From positions 186,001 through 250,000 of the forward strand of contig NZ_WKJD01000021.1 of assembly GCF_009674665.1 (NCBI RefSeq): a stretch of 64,000 bases of DNA, given 5' to 3'. Below the pieces are notes generated by a model. It worked only from the letters and a program-made list of their open reading frames with translations. It was not told where the DNA came from and did not search any database. Below, piece by piece: positions 7,341-16,607 of this stretch. Made by a program: the position numbers and the translations under genes. The stretch comes from Agromyces kandeliae (GTDB taxonomy: Bacteria; Actinomycetota; Actinomycetes; Actinomycetales; Microbacteriaceae). The first letter of the stretch is position 1. The number at the start of each line of letters is the position of its first letter.

Positions 7341-8744
7341 TCACCCGTCGAGCCAGGGCTCGCGCCATCCGCCCCGCCCCTCGACGAGCGCGTCGGCGGC
7401 CGCCGGCCCCCACGTGCCCGGCTCGTAGGGCTGCACCTCGGGCGGCGCGTCGAGCAGCGGCTGGATGACGCGCCACTCCGCGTCGATCGTCCCCTGGCTG
7501 GCGAACCGCATGCCGCCGCCGGCGAGCGCGGCCTCGAACAGCACCTCGTACGGCGTCGGCGCCTCCCCCGGCGATGCCGCGAACCCGACGTCGAGTTCCG
7601 CCAGCTCGGGGTCGGCGGTACCCACGCGTTGCGCCGCGAGCGCGACGCGGACGCCGAAGGTCGGGCCGAGCCGCACGACCAGCTCGTTCGACGGGGGATG
7701 CTCCCCGCGCAGCCCGAACCCCAGCGACGGCGCCTCGCGGAACACGATGCGCACCTCCGTCTCGGTCTCGCGCAGCTTCTTGCCGGTGCGGATGAAGAAC
7801 GGCACGCCCGACCACCGCGGGGTGTCGATGCGCAGCTCGAGCGCCGCGAACGTCTCGGTCGTCGAGTCGGCCGCCACCCCGTCGACGTCGCGATAGCCGT
7901 CGTACTGCCCGCGGACGTACCGGGCCGGATCCGCCGGCGCGACCTGTCTGAGCAGCTCGGTCCGCCGCTCGCCGATCGACGCACGGTCGCCGGGCTCGGG
8001 CGCCTCCATCGCGACGGCGACGACGACCTGCAGCAGGTGGTTCACGACGACGTCGCGGAGCGCGCCGACCGGGTCGTAGAAGTGCCCTCGGTCGTCGACG
8101 CCGAACGCCTCGGTCATCGAGACCTGCACGTGGTCGATGTGCTCGTGGTTCCACGCCGGTGCGAGGAGGGTGTTCGCGAAGCGCAGGAACGGGATCTCCT
8201 CGAGCCCCACCTTGCCGAGGTAGTGGTCGACGCGCAGCAGCTGCGACTCGGCGACGACCGAGTGCAGCTCGTCGGCGAGCGCCTTCGCCGAGGCGAGGTC
8301 GTGCCCGAACGGCTTCTCGATCACGAATCGCGCGTTCGTCGCGAGCCCCGCGCCGGCCACGCCCTTCACGACGGTCGCGAACAGGTTCGGCGGCACCTCG
8401 AGGTAGAAGAGCGGATGCTCCGCCCCACCCATCGCCTGCTTCACGCCGTCGTACGTCTCGGGCTTCCCGAAGTCGCCGTGCGCATACGACATGCGGTCCA
8501 TGAGTCGTTGGAACACCGCCTCGTCGAGGTCGCCCTCCTCCGTGGTGATGCTCTCGCGAGCGCGCTGCGCGAGCCGGTCCTTCGTCCAGTCCTCGAACGC
8601 GACGCCGACGATCGGGCAGTCGAGCAGCCCCCGCTCCTCGAGTCGGTACAGCGAGTGGAAGGTCTTCACTTGTGCGAGGTCGCCGGTGATGCCGAAGATC
8701 ACCATGACGTCGCGACGCGTGGTCGTGTCATCCGTTGCCCCCAT
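7341..8744 (-). CDS. zwf: Glucose-6-phosphate dehydrogenase (467 aa)
   Basis: Oxidises glucose 6-phosphate to 6-phosphoglucono-lactone with NAD(P)+, the first step of the oxidative pentose phosphate pathway, in the cytoplasm. Visible: the coenzyme motif GITGDLA (18-24), EKPFGHD (142-148) and the active-site signature RVDHYLGK (170-177), plus FFIRTGKKL in the C-terminal domain. Length fits the family. The segment after GDLA (QVKTFHSL) departs from the usual RKL, so this is a divergent branch. It stands alone, without tal, opcA or pgl beside it. Confidence 0.92.
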   Translation of the reverse strand: MGATDDTTTRRDVMVIFGITGDLAQVKTFHSLYRLEERGLLDCPIVGVAFEDWTKDRLAQRARESITTEEGDLDEAVFQRLMDRMSYAHGDFGKPETYDGVKQAMGGAEHPLFYLEVPPNLFATVVKGVAGAGLATNARFVIEKPFGHDLASAKALADELHSVVAESQLLRVDHYLGKVGLEEIPFLRFANTLLAPAWNHEHIDHVQVSMTEAFGVDDRGHFYDPVGALRDVVVNHLLQVVVAVAMEAPEPGDRASIGERRTELLRQVAPADPARYVRGQYDGYRDVDGVAADSTTETFAALELRIDTPRWSGVPFFIRTGKKLRETETEVRIVFREAPSLGFGLRGEHPPSNELVVRLGPTFGVRVALAAQRVGTADPELAELDVGFAASPGEAPTPYEVLFEAALAGGGMRFASQGTIDAEWRVIQPLLDAPPEVQPYEPGTWGPAAADALVEGRGGWREPWLDG

Positions 8745-8856
8745 GGGCGGCAGTCTTGCCGAGATGCGGCGGCGCCGACAAGGGGCGGATGCCTCCGCGC
8801 TGCCGAGCCCCGTGCCGGGCCGGCACCTCGCCGCCGCCTAGACTGAACGGGCACTC

Positions 8857-8938
8857 GCGGGAGTGGTGGAATCGGCAGACACGCAGGATTTAGGTTCCTG
8901 TGCCTTCGGGCGTGAGGGTTCAAGTCCCTCCTTCCGCA
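8857..8938 (+). tRNA. tRNA-Leu (anticodon TAG)
   Basis: Class II tRNA with a 7-bp acceptor (GCGGGAG/CTTCCGC, one G-U pair), anticodon arm CAGGA-TTTAGGT-TCCTG giving anticodon TAG, a long variable arm and T arm GAGGG-TTCAAGT-CCCTC. CCA is not encoded in full after A8938. A TAGACT -10 box lies at 8839-8844. Confidence 0.96.
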
Positions 8939-9010
8939 CTCGAGCCGTCGGGCTACGAGGCGTGGACGACTCAGCGCCCGCGCTCAGTCCGGCATTCGGC
9001 GTACCGGCAC

Positions 9011-9028
9011 GGGAGAGTTGATTCTCCC
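9011..9028 (+). terminator. Short hairpin downstream of tRNA-Leu, possible terminator
   Basis: GGGAGA-GTTGAT-TCTCCC, a perfect 6-bp stem with a 6-nt loop, 70 bp after the tRNA. There is no T-run, so this is weak. The rest of 8939-9165 shows nothing else recognisable. Confidence 0.3.
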
Positions 9029-9165
9029 TGAGAGCGTGGGCAGGGGCGCGTAGGTCATCGAAGCAACCGCGGTTCGCCCGACGGGGCTTCAGCTCTCGAT
9101 CGGCGGCGACTCAGGTGCTCGACTCGACCGCTCGCGATGCGCCTCGACCCCGACCCGGCGTCGCC

Positions 9166-9960
9166 TCACACGAGCGACAGCACGAACGAGAGCACGAATC
9201 CCGCGGCCGTGCCGAGCGCCACCGCCGGGCCGCCGTGCTCGTACGCCTCGGGCATGATCGTGTCGGCGAGCGAGGCGATCACCGCGCCGGCGGCGAACGC
9301 GAGCGGCAGCGAGATCGTCTCGGGGTCGGTGTTCGCGAGCGGGCCCGCCCCGATGACGACCGCGAGCACGAGCAGCGCGGCGCACGCGCTCCACAGGAGC
9401 ACGATGCTCCGGGTCGATCGTCCCTGGCTGCGCATCGACGATGCGCCCACGAGCGACTCGGGCAGGTTCGAGACGAAGATCGCCGCCAGGAGGGCGAGCC
9501 CGCCGGTCCCGGCCTCGCCGAGTGAGACGCCGAGTGCGAGGTTCTCGGGCACGCCGTCGAGGGTCACCGCGGCGAGCAGCGCGAGTCCGGCCGCGCCGCG
9601 GGTCGTCGCGGTGGAGGCCGGTCGATCGGAGGCCGCGGCATCCGTGTCGAGCTTGACACTCCCCTCGACCTCGGCCGCGGGCCGCGCCTGCGGCCCCGGC
9701 TGCGCCCAGCGGTCGAGCAGCGCGCTGAGGACCGCGAACACGATCGCGCCGACGAGCAGGCCGAGCGCCGCCCTGACGATCCCGCCGCGCTCGTACGCGT
9801 CCTCGAACAACTCGAACGCGAGCGCGGTGATGAGTGCGCCCGCGGCGAACGACAGCAGGATCGCGAGCACGCGCTTCGGCAGGCGGACCCGCGCACCGAC
9901 GACCGCGCCGACCACGAGCGCGCTCGAGGCCACCAGCCCGAACCAGAGCGCCGTCACCAC
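9166..9960 (-). CDS. ZIP-family metal transporter (264 aa)
   Basis: A multi-spanning membrane protein with about eight hydrophobic helices. The metal-site helix LDGVPENLALGVSL and the second one IFVSNLPESLVG carry the paired polar/Pro-Glu residues typical of ZIP (ZupT-like) transporters, which bring Zn2+ and related divalent ions into the cytoplasm. A hydrophilic loop (~85-118) separates helices 3 and 4; it has no His-rich stretch. Two consecutive GTG codons mark the start. It is a single gene, so metal specificity is not shown. Confidence 0.85.
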   Translation of the reverse strand: MVTALWFGLVASSALVVGAVVGARVRLPKRVLAILLSFAAGALITALAFELFEDAYERGGIVRAALGLLVGAIVFAVLSALLDRWAQPGPQARPAAEVEGSVKLDTDAAASDRPASTATTRGAAGLALLAAVTLDGVPENLALGVSLGEAGTGGLALLAAIFVSNLPESLVGASSMRSQGRSTRSIVLLWSACAALLVLAVVIGAGPLANTDPETISLPLAFAAGAVIASLADTIMPEAYEHGGPAVALGTAAGFVLSFVLSLV

Positions 9961-10017
9961 GCGCCAAGTCTCGGCCGGATGCCGCGACCGGAGAAGGGGA
10001 TTGACGCGCGGGACGAT

Positions 10018-11619
10018 TCAGGCGTCGAGTGCGACCACGGCGTGACCGACGCCCTCGACGGCGAGGGCCGCTCCCTCGACCGAGACGCCGCTGCCGAGGA
10101 GCACCCGCGCCGAACGGCCTTCCATCACGTCCAACTGCAGCTGCACGGGCGCGCGCCTCGGATTGAGGACCACCAGGTGGTCGTCGCCGCGGAGGTAGGC
10201 GAAGGGGTACCCGGCTGCCACGACCGTCCGCGACCCGGAGGTGCCGAGCACCGGTGACTCGCGCCGGAGCCGGACCAGCCGTCGCACGTGCTGAAGCAGC
10301 GAGTCGGGATCGTCGCGCTGCGCGGCGACGGTGGGTCGGGCCGGGGCGAGGTCCAGGGGCAGGTAGAGGCGGTCGGCGGGCGCCACCGAGAACCCGGCGT
10401 TCGCGAGCGAGTCGTCCCACTGCATCGGCGTGCGGCAGCCGGCCCGGTCGTAGCCGGGGTTCCATCGACTGCCCTCGGTCGTCGGGGCGTCGGGGAGATT
10501 GCGCATGCCGATCTCGTCGCCGTAGTAGATCGACGGGATGCTCCCCCAGGTCATGAGGAAGGTGAACGCCACGGCCAGCTGCTCGCCGCTTCGTGGTTCG
10601 GTCGCCAGCCGGGTGAAGTCGTGGTCGGCGCTCGGGAGGACCAGGAGCCGATCCTCGCCGACGAGGTCGCTCCGATGCCGCCACAGGCTGAGGAACCGCC
10701 CGAGCGCAGCGGTCCCGTCGGCCTCGTCGACATCCGCGCTGAAGTAGCAGGGCTCCGGATGCGCCTGCCAGGGCAGGATCCCGGTCGTCCCGTCGTTGAA
10801 CAGCGCGCTGTGCTCCGGATGGATGACGAGCGCGAAGTCGGCGTCGAAGGCGCCGCGCTGTCCGGCATCCGCCGTCCGGCCCTCGTCGCTCTCGGGGAGC
10901 AGGACGGCACCCGGGTGCTCGGCACGCATCCACGCGCCGATCTCGCGCCACAGCGCGGTGGTCTCGGCGAGGTCGGCGTCGTCCTTGACGAGCGAGAACG
11001 CCATGTCGACCCGGAATCCCGCCACGCCGCGATCGAGCCAGAAGCCGATGATCTCGCGCAGCGCGGCCCGGTTGGCACGGGGCCCCGGCGCATCGGGCGG
11101 CTGCCGCCACGGTTCGTCGGGATGCTGCCGCGCATAGCCGAAGTTCAGCGCCGGCTGCTCGGGGAAGAAGTTCTTGAGGTAGTACCCCGGCCGCTCCCCC
11201 GGCGAGGCGACGAAGCCGTCACCGGGCCGATCCGACCAGATGTAGCGATCGTCGCCGGGGTCCTCGGCCGAGGCGGCGAACCAGGGGTGGTCGACCGACG
11301 TGTGGCCGGCGACGAGGTCGAGCAGCACGCGGATGCCGCGGCGTCGCGCCTCGGCGATGAGCTCGACCATGTCGTCGTTCGAGCCGTAGCGCGACGCGAT
11401 GCGCAGGTAGTCGGTGACGTCGTACCCGGCGTCGCGGAACGGCGAGTCGAAACACGGGTTGAACCAGATGGCGTCGACGCCCAGCCACTCGAGGTGGTCG
11501 AGGTGGTCGATCACGCCCCGTAGGTCGCCGATGCCGTCGCCGTCGGAGTCGGCGAACGACTGGGGGTAGATCTCGTAGATCACGGCGTCGGCGAGCCACG
11601 ATGCGTCGGTGTCGTGCAT
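10018..11619 (-). CDS. GH13 alpha-amylase-family glycosidase (533 aa)
   Basis: Begins MHDTDASWLADAVIYEIYPQSF, the opening strand of an (alpha/beta)8 barrel of the oligo-1,6-glucosidase/trehalose-synthase type; the ATG at 11619 follows GGGAGGTG. Catalytic elements: nucleophile Asp in GVAGFRVDMAF, acid Glu in LLPESDEG, transition-state Asp in SADHDFTR. The usual Asn-His-Asp is Asp-His-Asp here. GVDAIWFNP and GSIPSIYYGDEIGM complete the family pattern. No signal peptide, so cytoplasmic, acting on small alpha-glucosides. No sugar transporter or regulator is adjacent, so the substrate is open. Confidence 0.85.
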   Translation of the reverse strand: MHDTDASWLADAVIYEIYPQSFADSDGDGIGDLRGVIDHLDHLEWLGVDAIWFNPCFDSPFRDAGYDVTDYLRIASRYGSNDDMVELIAEARRRGIRVLLDLVAGHTSVDHPWFAASAEDPGDDRYIWSDRPGDGFVASPGERPGYYLKNFFPEQPALNFGYARQHPDEPWRQPPDAPGPRANRAALREIIGFWLDRGVAGFRVDMAFSLVKDDADLAETTALWREIGAWMRAEHPGAVLLPESDEGRTADAGQRGAFDADFALVIHPEHSALFNDGTTGILPWQAHPEPCYFSADVDEADGTAALGRFLSLWRHRSDLVGEDRLLVLPSADHDFTRLATEPRSGEQLAVAFTFLMTWGSIPSIYYGDEIGMRNLPDAPTTEGSRWNPGYDRAGCRTPMQWDDSLANAGFSVAPADRLYLPLDLAPARPTVAAQRDDPDSLLQHVRRLVRLRRESPVLGTSGSRTVVAAGYPFAYLRGDDHLVVLNPRRAPVQLQLDVMEGRSARVLLGSGVSVEGAALAVEGVGHAVVALDA

Positions 11620-11683
11620 GTCCCACCTCCCTTGCACGACGTTGCCGCACTCCGCCCGGGCGCACAAGGCCGCGCCCGAGCGC

Positions 11684-12598
11684 TCAGGCGTAGTCCGACC
11701 GGTGCCGACCCGCATCGCCCGCGTCGAGGCCGAAGACCTCGGCCGCACCGAGCAGCGCCTCCGCGCGGGCGATGCGCGGCAGGTCGCTGCCGTCCCGGAT
11801 GCCGTGGCGCTCGAGGGTCTCGAGCACGTCGCGGGCCCACGCGAGCTCGCCCGCCGAGGGGCTGAGCGACGCGTTCACGACGGCGACCTGCTCCTCGCGC
11901 AGGCACAACCGGCCGGTCATCCCGACGGATGCCGCGTGCCGCGACGCTTCGGCGAGCGTCGCCGGATCACGCGCGACCGTGGGGCCGTCGACGGGTCCGG
12001 GCAGGCCCGCCGCGCGGCTCGCGCTGACGAGCCGCGATCGGGCGAACAGCAGTGCGAGCGGGTCGTCGGCGGCGCCCGTGTCGCGGCGGAAGTCGCCGCT
12101 GCCGAACGCGAGCCGGGTGACGCCGGGGGCCTCGGCGATCTCGAGGGCCGCCTCGATGCCCCTCGCGCTCTCGACGAGGGCGACGAGCGGCAGCGCACCG
12201 TCGAGGGCGTCGTGCAGCACCCGCACGTCGCGATCCGACTCGACCTTCGCGAGCACGACGCCCGCGACCGGGCCGGCCTCGCGCAGCAGCGCGACATCCG
12301 CGCTCCAGTGGTCGCTCGCGACGTCGGCGATGCGCACCCACGGCCGCAGCCCGGAGCCCACCGCCTCGGCGAGCGCGCCCCGGGCCGACGGCTTGTCGGC
12401 TGCGGCGACGCCGTCCTCCAGGTCGACCACCACGGCGTCGGCAGCGGATGCCGCGATCCGGCGCCCGAGGCCGTCGGCCGATCCCGGCACGAGCAGCCAC
12501 GAACGCGCGACCGACGGATCGACGGGCGCGACGGCGGGCGCCGCCGACGCGGAGCGACCCGCCTCGACGACGCCCGACAGCTCCGGGCCGACCGGCAT
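11684..12598 (-). CDS. CitE-like CoA ester lyase (HpcH/HpaI family, 304 aa)
   Basis: TIM-barrel family of citrate lyase beta subunits and malyl/citramalyl-CoA lyases. Visible: SWLLVPGSADGLGRRIA, the acidic metal/substrate motif VVVDLEDGVA, ALVESARGIEAALEIA and FGSGDFRRDTG. CitD/CitF are not nearby, so a stand-alone CoA-ester lyase is more likely than citrate lyase. Its ATG overlaps the stop of the dicarboxylate transporter gene (TGATG), so translation is coupled and the enzyme probably works on a carboxylate imported by that transporter. Confidence 0.8.
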   Translation of the reverse strand: MPVGPELSGVVEAGRSASAAPAVAPVDPSVARSWLLVPGSADGLGRRIAASAADAVVVDLEDGVAAADKPSARGALAEAVGSGLRPWVRIADVASDHWSADVALLREAGPVAGVVLAKVESDRDVRVLHDALDGALPLVALVESARGIEAALEIAEAPGVTRLAFGSGDFRRDTGAADDPLALLFARSRLVSASRAAGLPGPVDGPTVARDPATLAEASRHAASVGMTGRLCLREEQVAVVNASLSPSAGELAWARDVLETLERHGIRDGSDLPRIARAEALLGAAEVFGLDAGDAGRHRSDYA

Positions 12599-14019
12599 CA
12601 CCGGCGCGCCCCGGTCTTCTCGGCCTCGAGCTCGCCCACGATCGCGGCGATCGCCTCGGTCGAGGGCCGCTGCTCCCGGTCGACCTCGGCCCGCTCGTCG
12701 GGTGAGAGGTGGTCGTCGACGCTCATCGTGGCCTCGTCGAACGGGCGCTCCCCCGAGAGCACGCCGGCCAGCTGCTCGCGATCGAGCTCCCTGGTCCAGG
12801 TTCCGACGAGGAGCGTGGCGACGGCGTTGCCGGTGAAGTTCGTGAGCGCACGGGCCTCCGACATGAACCGGTCGATGCCGACGATGACGCCCACGCCGTC
12901 GACGAGGTCGGGTCGGTGCGCCTGCAGGCCGCCGGCGAGCGTCGCGAGGCCCGCACCGGTGACGCCCGCGGCGCCCTTCGAGGCGACCATCATGAACAGC
13001 AGCAGTCCGACCTGCTCGCCGATCGAGAGCGGCGTGCCCATGGCGCTCGCGATGAACAGCGACGCCATGGTCAGGTAGATCGCGGTGCCGTCGAGGTTGA
13101 ACGAGTAGCCCGTGGGGATCGTGATGCCCGCGACCGGCTTCGAGACGCCCGCGTGCTCCATCTTCGCGATGAGGCGGGGCAGCACGACCTCGCTCGACGA
13201 CGTCGAGACGATGAGCAGGTACTCGCGGCCGAGGTACTTCATCATGCGGAAGATGTTGACGCGCGCCACCGCCCAGAGCAGCGATCCCAGCACGACCACG
13301 ATGAACAGTGCGCAGGTGATGTAGAAGGCCACCATGAGGGTGCCGAGCGCGAAGATCGCGGCGATGCCGGTGTTGCCGACGACCGCGGCGATCGCGCCGA
13401 ACGCGCCGATCGGGGCGACCCACATGATCATCGCGAGGATGCGGAAGACGAGCGCCTGGATCTGGCGGATGGCGCCGAGGATGGGCGTGCCCTTCGGCCC
13501 CATCTTCTGGAGCGCGAAGCCGACGAGCAGCGCCACGAAGAGCACCTGCAGGATGTTGCCGTCGACGAGCGACGGCAGCAGCGAGGTCGGGATGATGCCG
13601 AGGATGAACTCCTGCGTGGTCTTCGCCTCGGTCGCGCCGGCGTCGTACGATGCGCCGGCGATGTTCAGGCCCTCGCCCGGGTGGATGAGGTTGCCGACGA
13701 CGAGGCCGATGCCGAGGGCGAACGTCGACATGACGATGAAGTACAGCAGTGCGAGCCCGCCCACCTTGCCGACCGTCGCGGCCTTGGCGATCGATCCGAC
13801 GCCGAGGACGATGGTGCAGAAGATGATCGGGGCGATCATCATCTTGATGAGCAGCACGAACGCGTCGCCGATGGGCTTCAGGCCGACCGCGAACGCGGGG
13901 GCGGCCAGGCCCACGGCGATGCCGGCGAGCACGGCGACGATCACCGCGATGTAGAGGTAGTGCGAGGGGTCGATCCGCTTCCGAGGCCTGGTGCCGTCGA
14001 TGCGAGACTGGAGCGCCAT
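12598..14019 (-). CDS. dctA: Dicarboxylate/amino-acid:cation symporter, DAACS family (473 aa)
   Basis: A polytopic membrane protein of the DctA/GltP fold. Signature stretches: FVLLIKMMIAPIIFCTIV, the serine-rich hairpin loop STSSSEVVLPRL, and GYSFNLDGTAIYLTMA in helix 7. It imports C4-dicarboxylates (succinate, fumarate, malate) or glutamate with H+ or Na+. The C-terminal ~60 residues are charged and cytoplasmic. First gene of an operon with the CitE-like lyase, divergent from a CitA/DcuS-type sensor and its regulator, which likely switch it on when the acid is present. Confidence 0.9.
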   Translation of the reverse strand: MALQSRIDGTRPRKRIDPSHYLYIAVIVAVLAGIAVGLAAPAFAVGLKPIGDAFVLLIKMMIAPIIFCTIVLGVGSIAKAATVGKVGGLALLYFIVMSTFALGIGLVVGNLIHPGEGLNIAGASYDAGATEAKTTQEFILGIIPTSLLPSLVDGNILQVLFVALLVGFALQKMGPKGTPILGAIRQIQALVFRILAMIMWVAPIGAFGAIAAVVGNTGIAAIFALGTLMVAFYITCALFIVVVLGSLLWAVARVNIFRMMKYLGREYLLIVSTSSSEVVLPRLIAKMEHAGVSKPVAGITIPTGYSFNLDGTAIYLTMASLFIASAMGTPLSIGEQVGLLLFMMVASKGAAGVTGAGLATLAGGLQAHRPDLVDGVGVIVGIDRFMSEARALTNFTGNAVATLLVGTWTRELDREQLAGVLSGERPFDEATMSVDDHLSPDERAEVDREQRPSTEAIAAIVGELEAEKTGARR

Positions 14020-14199
14020 TGCCGTCCCTGCCTTCCGTGGTCGGTCGTCGCCGGGTGCGACGAGTCGGGATGTCGGGCCAGCATGTTCGAGCGGATGGCG
14101 CGGCGTGCGCTTGTGTTCATACTGTTCGCGCCGCGACCGGCGGCAGTCACGCCGACGCGACGTATCGTGAGAGCGGACGACGACGCCTGCGAGGTGGAC

Positions 14200-15852
14200 A
14201 TGGTGCGATGGGTGCGCGGATGGAGCATCGCCGCGAAGCTCTTCGCCCTGCAGCTGGCGGTCATCGTCGCGCTCGCGGCGATCGCCGTCGCGCTCATCTG
14301 GGCCGACGCTCGCGCCGACGTCGAGCGCGACGCGGCCGTGAAGTCGATGGCGATCGCGCAGACGATCGCGAACGACCCGTTCGTGGTCGACGCCGTGCGC
14401 GCCGACGATCCGACGGCCGCGCTGCAGCCCTATGCGCTCGACGTCATGCGCGAGGCCGGGGTCGACTTCATCACGATCATGGCGCCCGACCGCACGCGCT
14501 ACACGCACCCCGATCCGTCGCAGATCGGGCAGGCGTTCCTCGGCAGCATCGACCGGGCGCTCGACGGCGAGCCGTTCAGCGAGACGTACACCGGAACGCT
14601 CGGGCCATCCGTGCGCTCGGTCGTCCCGATCGAGGATGCGTCCGGCGAGGTCGTCGCACTCGTGTCGGCGGGCATCACGGTGTCGAACACCCAGGTCGCG
14701 CTCGGCGCGCGGATCGCGACCGTGGTGCTCGCCGCCGCGTTCATGATCGCGCTCGGCGCGCTCGGCGCATGGCTGCTCAGCCGGTACCTCCGGCGCGTCA
14801 CCTGGGGTCGCGGCGCCGAGGAGATGAGCCGGATGTTCGCCTACTACGAGGGCGTGCTCCACTCACTCGGCGAGGGTCTCGTGCTGCAGGACGACCGCAA
14901 CCGCGTCGTGCTCGCGAACGATCGCGCGCAGGAACTGCTCGGGCTGCCCCGCGGGATCGTCGGCACGACGCCCGCGTCGCTCGACGGGCTCGACCTCGCG
15001 CCCGCGGTGGCAGAGGTGCTGGCACGACCGGACGCCGTCGTGGACGAGATCGTGATCACCCCGACGCACGTGCTCGTCGTCGATCGCGACGTCGTCGTCT
15101 CCCGGTCCCGCCCCGGCGACCCGCACGCACGGCGCGTCGGAACGGTGACGACCCTGCGCGACCACACGCGGCTCCAGGAGCTGACGGGCGAGCTCGCGAC
15201 CATGACCACGCTCTCCGACGCGCTCCGCTCGCAGGCGCACGAGTTCGCGAACCGGCTGCACACGGTCATCGCGCTCATCGAGCTGGGCAGGCCGGAAGAC
15301 GCCGTGGAGCTCGCGTCGAACGAGCTGGCGCTCAGCCAGGCGCTCGCCGACCGCCTGCTCTCCGCGGTCGAGGAGCCGGTGCTGCTCGCGCTCCTGCTCG
15401 GCAAGGCGGCCCAGGCCGGCGAGCGCGGCATCCGCTTCGAGGTCGACCTCCCCGACCGCCTCGCGGCGACGGGGATCGACCCACGCGAGACCATCACGAT
15501 CGTCGGGAACCTCATCGACAACGCGCTCGACGCCGCGAGCACGACGGCCGCGCCCGAGGTCTGCGTCGCGATCGAGGCGGGCGAGGGACGGCTCGTGATC
15601 GCGGTCGCCGACAGCGGGGCGGGGCCGGCCACCGGTGCGCGGGTGTTCGACCTCGGCGTGACGGGGAAGGCGGATGCCGCCGTCGGCGGACGCCACGGAC
15701 GGGGCATCGGCCTCGCGCTCGTGCGCCAGTCCGTCGACCGCCTCGGCGGGCGCATCCGCGTGGACGGTTCCCGGTTCGAGGTGACCCTCCCGCTCCCGGG
15801 CGACGCAGTCGCAGCCGCCGGGCCCGGTGCACCGGGAGCCGCGGGTGCCTGA
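14200..15852 (+). CDS. CitA/DcuS-type sensor histidine kinase (550 aa)
   Basis: Two membrane helices (~12-35 and ~170-192) flank an extracytoplasmic PAS/Cache-like sensor of ~130 residues (AVRADDPTAALQPYALDVMREAGVDFITIM), the module that binds citrate or C4-dicarboxylates in this family. Then a cytoplasmic PAS (~215-310), the family-specific dimerisation motif RSQAHEFANRLHTVIALIELG with phosphorylated His, and an HATPase (NLIDNALDAAS, HGRGIGLALVRQ). GAGGTGG precedes the ATG. The partner regulator overlaps its 3' end by 8 bp. Divergent position from dctA suggests it senses the substrate of that transporter. Confidence 0.9.
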   Translation: MVRWVRGWSIAAKLFALQLAVIVALAAIAVALIWADARADVERDAAVKSMAIAQTIANDPFVVDAVRADDPTAALQPYALDVMREAGVDFITIMAPDRTRYTHPDPSQIGQAFLGSIDRALDGEPFSETYTGTLGPSVRSVVPIEDASGEVVALVSAGITVSNTQVALGARIATVVLAAAFMIALGALGAWLLSRYLRRVTWGRGAEEMSRMFAYYEGVLHSLGEGLVLQDDRNRVVLANDRAQELLGLPRGIVGTTPASLDGLDLAPAVAEVLARPDAVVDEIVITPTHVLVVDRDVVVSRSRPGDPHARRVGTVTTLRDHTRLQELTGELATMTTLSDALRSQAHEFANRLHTVIALIELGRPEDAVELASNELALSQALADRLLSAVEEPVLLALLLGKAAQAGERGIRFEVDLPDRLAATGIDPRETITIVGNLIDNALDAASTTAAPEVCVAIEAGEGRLVIAVADSGAGPATGARVFDLGVTGKADAAVGGRHGRGIGLALVRQSVDRLGGRIRVDGSRFEVTLPLPGDAVAAAGPGAPGAAGA

Positions 15853-16561
15853 GGCCGACGCACCGATCCGGGTCCTCGTCGTCGAGGACGACCCGGTCAC
15901 CGCCGAGGCGCACGCCGCCTACACGACCCGCGTCGCGGGCTTCGAGGTCGCGGGCCTCGCCGGCACCGGCGCCGAGGCGCTGCGACTGCTCCGCGATGCA
16001 CGTCGTCCCGACGGGTCGATCTCCGGCATCGACCTCATCCTCCTCGACGTGAACCTGCCGGACACGACCGGCATCGAGCTCTGCCGGGCCCTCCGCGCCG
16101 CCGGCATCGAGATCGACGTGATCGCCGTGACGGCGGTGCGCGAGGCCGCCGTCGTGCGCTCGGCGGTGTCGCTCGGCATCGTGCAGTACCTCATCAAGCC
16201 CTTCGCGTTCGCGGCGTTCGCCGAGAAGCTCGGCGCATACCGCGACTACCGGGCACGGGTCGGTTCGGCGGGGGTCACCGACCAGCAGGAGGTCGATGCG
16301 TCGTTCGCGGCGCTGCGCGTCTCATCGGGGTCCGACCTGCCGAAGGGCCTCACCCGCGAGACGCTCGACCGGATCCGCGCGGCGGTGCGTGCGGCACCGG
16401 CCGGCGCCGGCGTCTCAGCGGCCGAGCTCGCCGCGCGACTCGAGCTCTCGCGCGTGACGGCGCGCCGCTACCTCGAGCACCTCGCCGACACGGGCGCGGT
16501 CGAGCGGGCGAACCGCTACGGCACGCCGGGCCGACCCGAGGTCGAGTACCGGCCCCGGTGA
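15845..16561 (+). CDS. CitB/DcuR-type response regulator (238 aa)
   Basis: Receiver domain (~1-125) with the acidic pair in VVEDDPV, phospho-acceptor in LLDVNLPD, Thr in AVTAV and Lys in LIKPF. The C-terminal half ends in a helix-turn-helix (AELAARLELSRVTARRYLEHL) and the family tail YGTPGRPEVEYRPR. I chose the GTG at 15845 because GGGAG lies before it and it couples to the kinase gene (8-bp overlap). Expected to bind the divergent region at 14020-14199 and activate dctA-citE. Confidence 0.88.
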   Translation: MPEADAPIRVLVVEDDPVTAEAHAAYTTRVAGFEVAGLAGTGAEALRLLRDARRPDGSISGIDLILLDVNLPDTTGIELCRALRAAGIEIDVIAVTAVREAAVVRSAVSLGIVQYLIKPFAFAAFAEKLGAYRDYRARVGSAGVTDQQEVDASFAALRVSSGSDLPKGLTRETLDRIRAAVRAAPAGAGVSAAELAARLELSRVTARRYLEHLADTGAVERANRYGTPGRPEVEYRPR

Positions 16562-16595
16562 GCGCGACCTGCCTCACGCCTGCCCGGGCCATCCG

Positions 16596-16601
16596 TACGA
16601 T
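16596..16601 (+). promoter_or_regulatory. -10 box (TACGAT) of a probable leaderless mRNA
   Basis: TACGAT followed by 6 nt and the GTG of the DUF1653 gene, so transcription should start at the start codon. Confidence 0.6.
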
Positions 16602-16607
16602 GGGCCG

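Noticed and set aside
12709..14199. Arg/Asp/His-rich upstream extension of the CitA-type kinase
   Set aside because: It is the antisense shadow of dctA; the kinase starts at 14200 with a ribosome site and a membrane helix.
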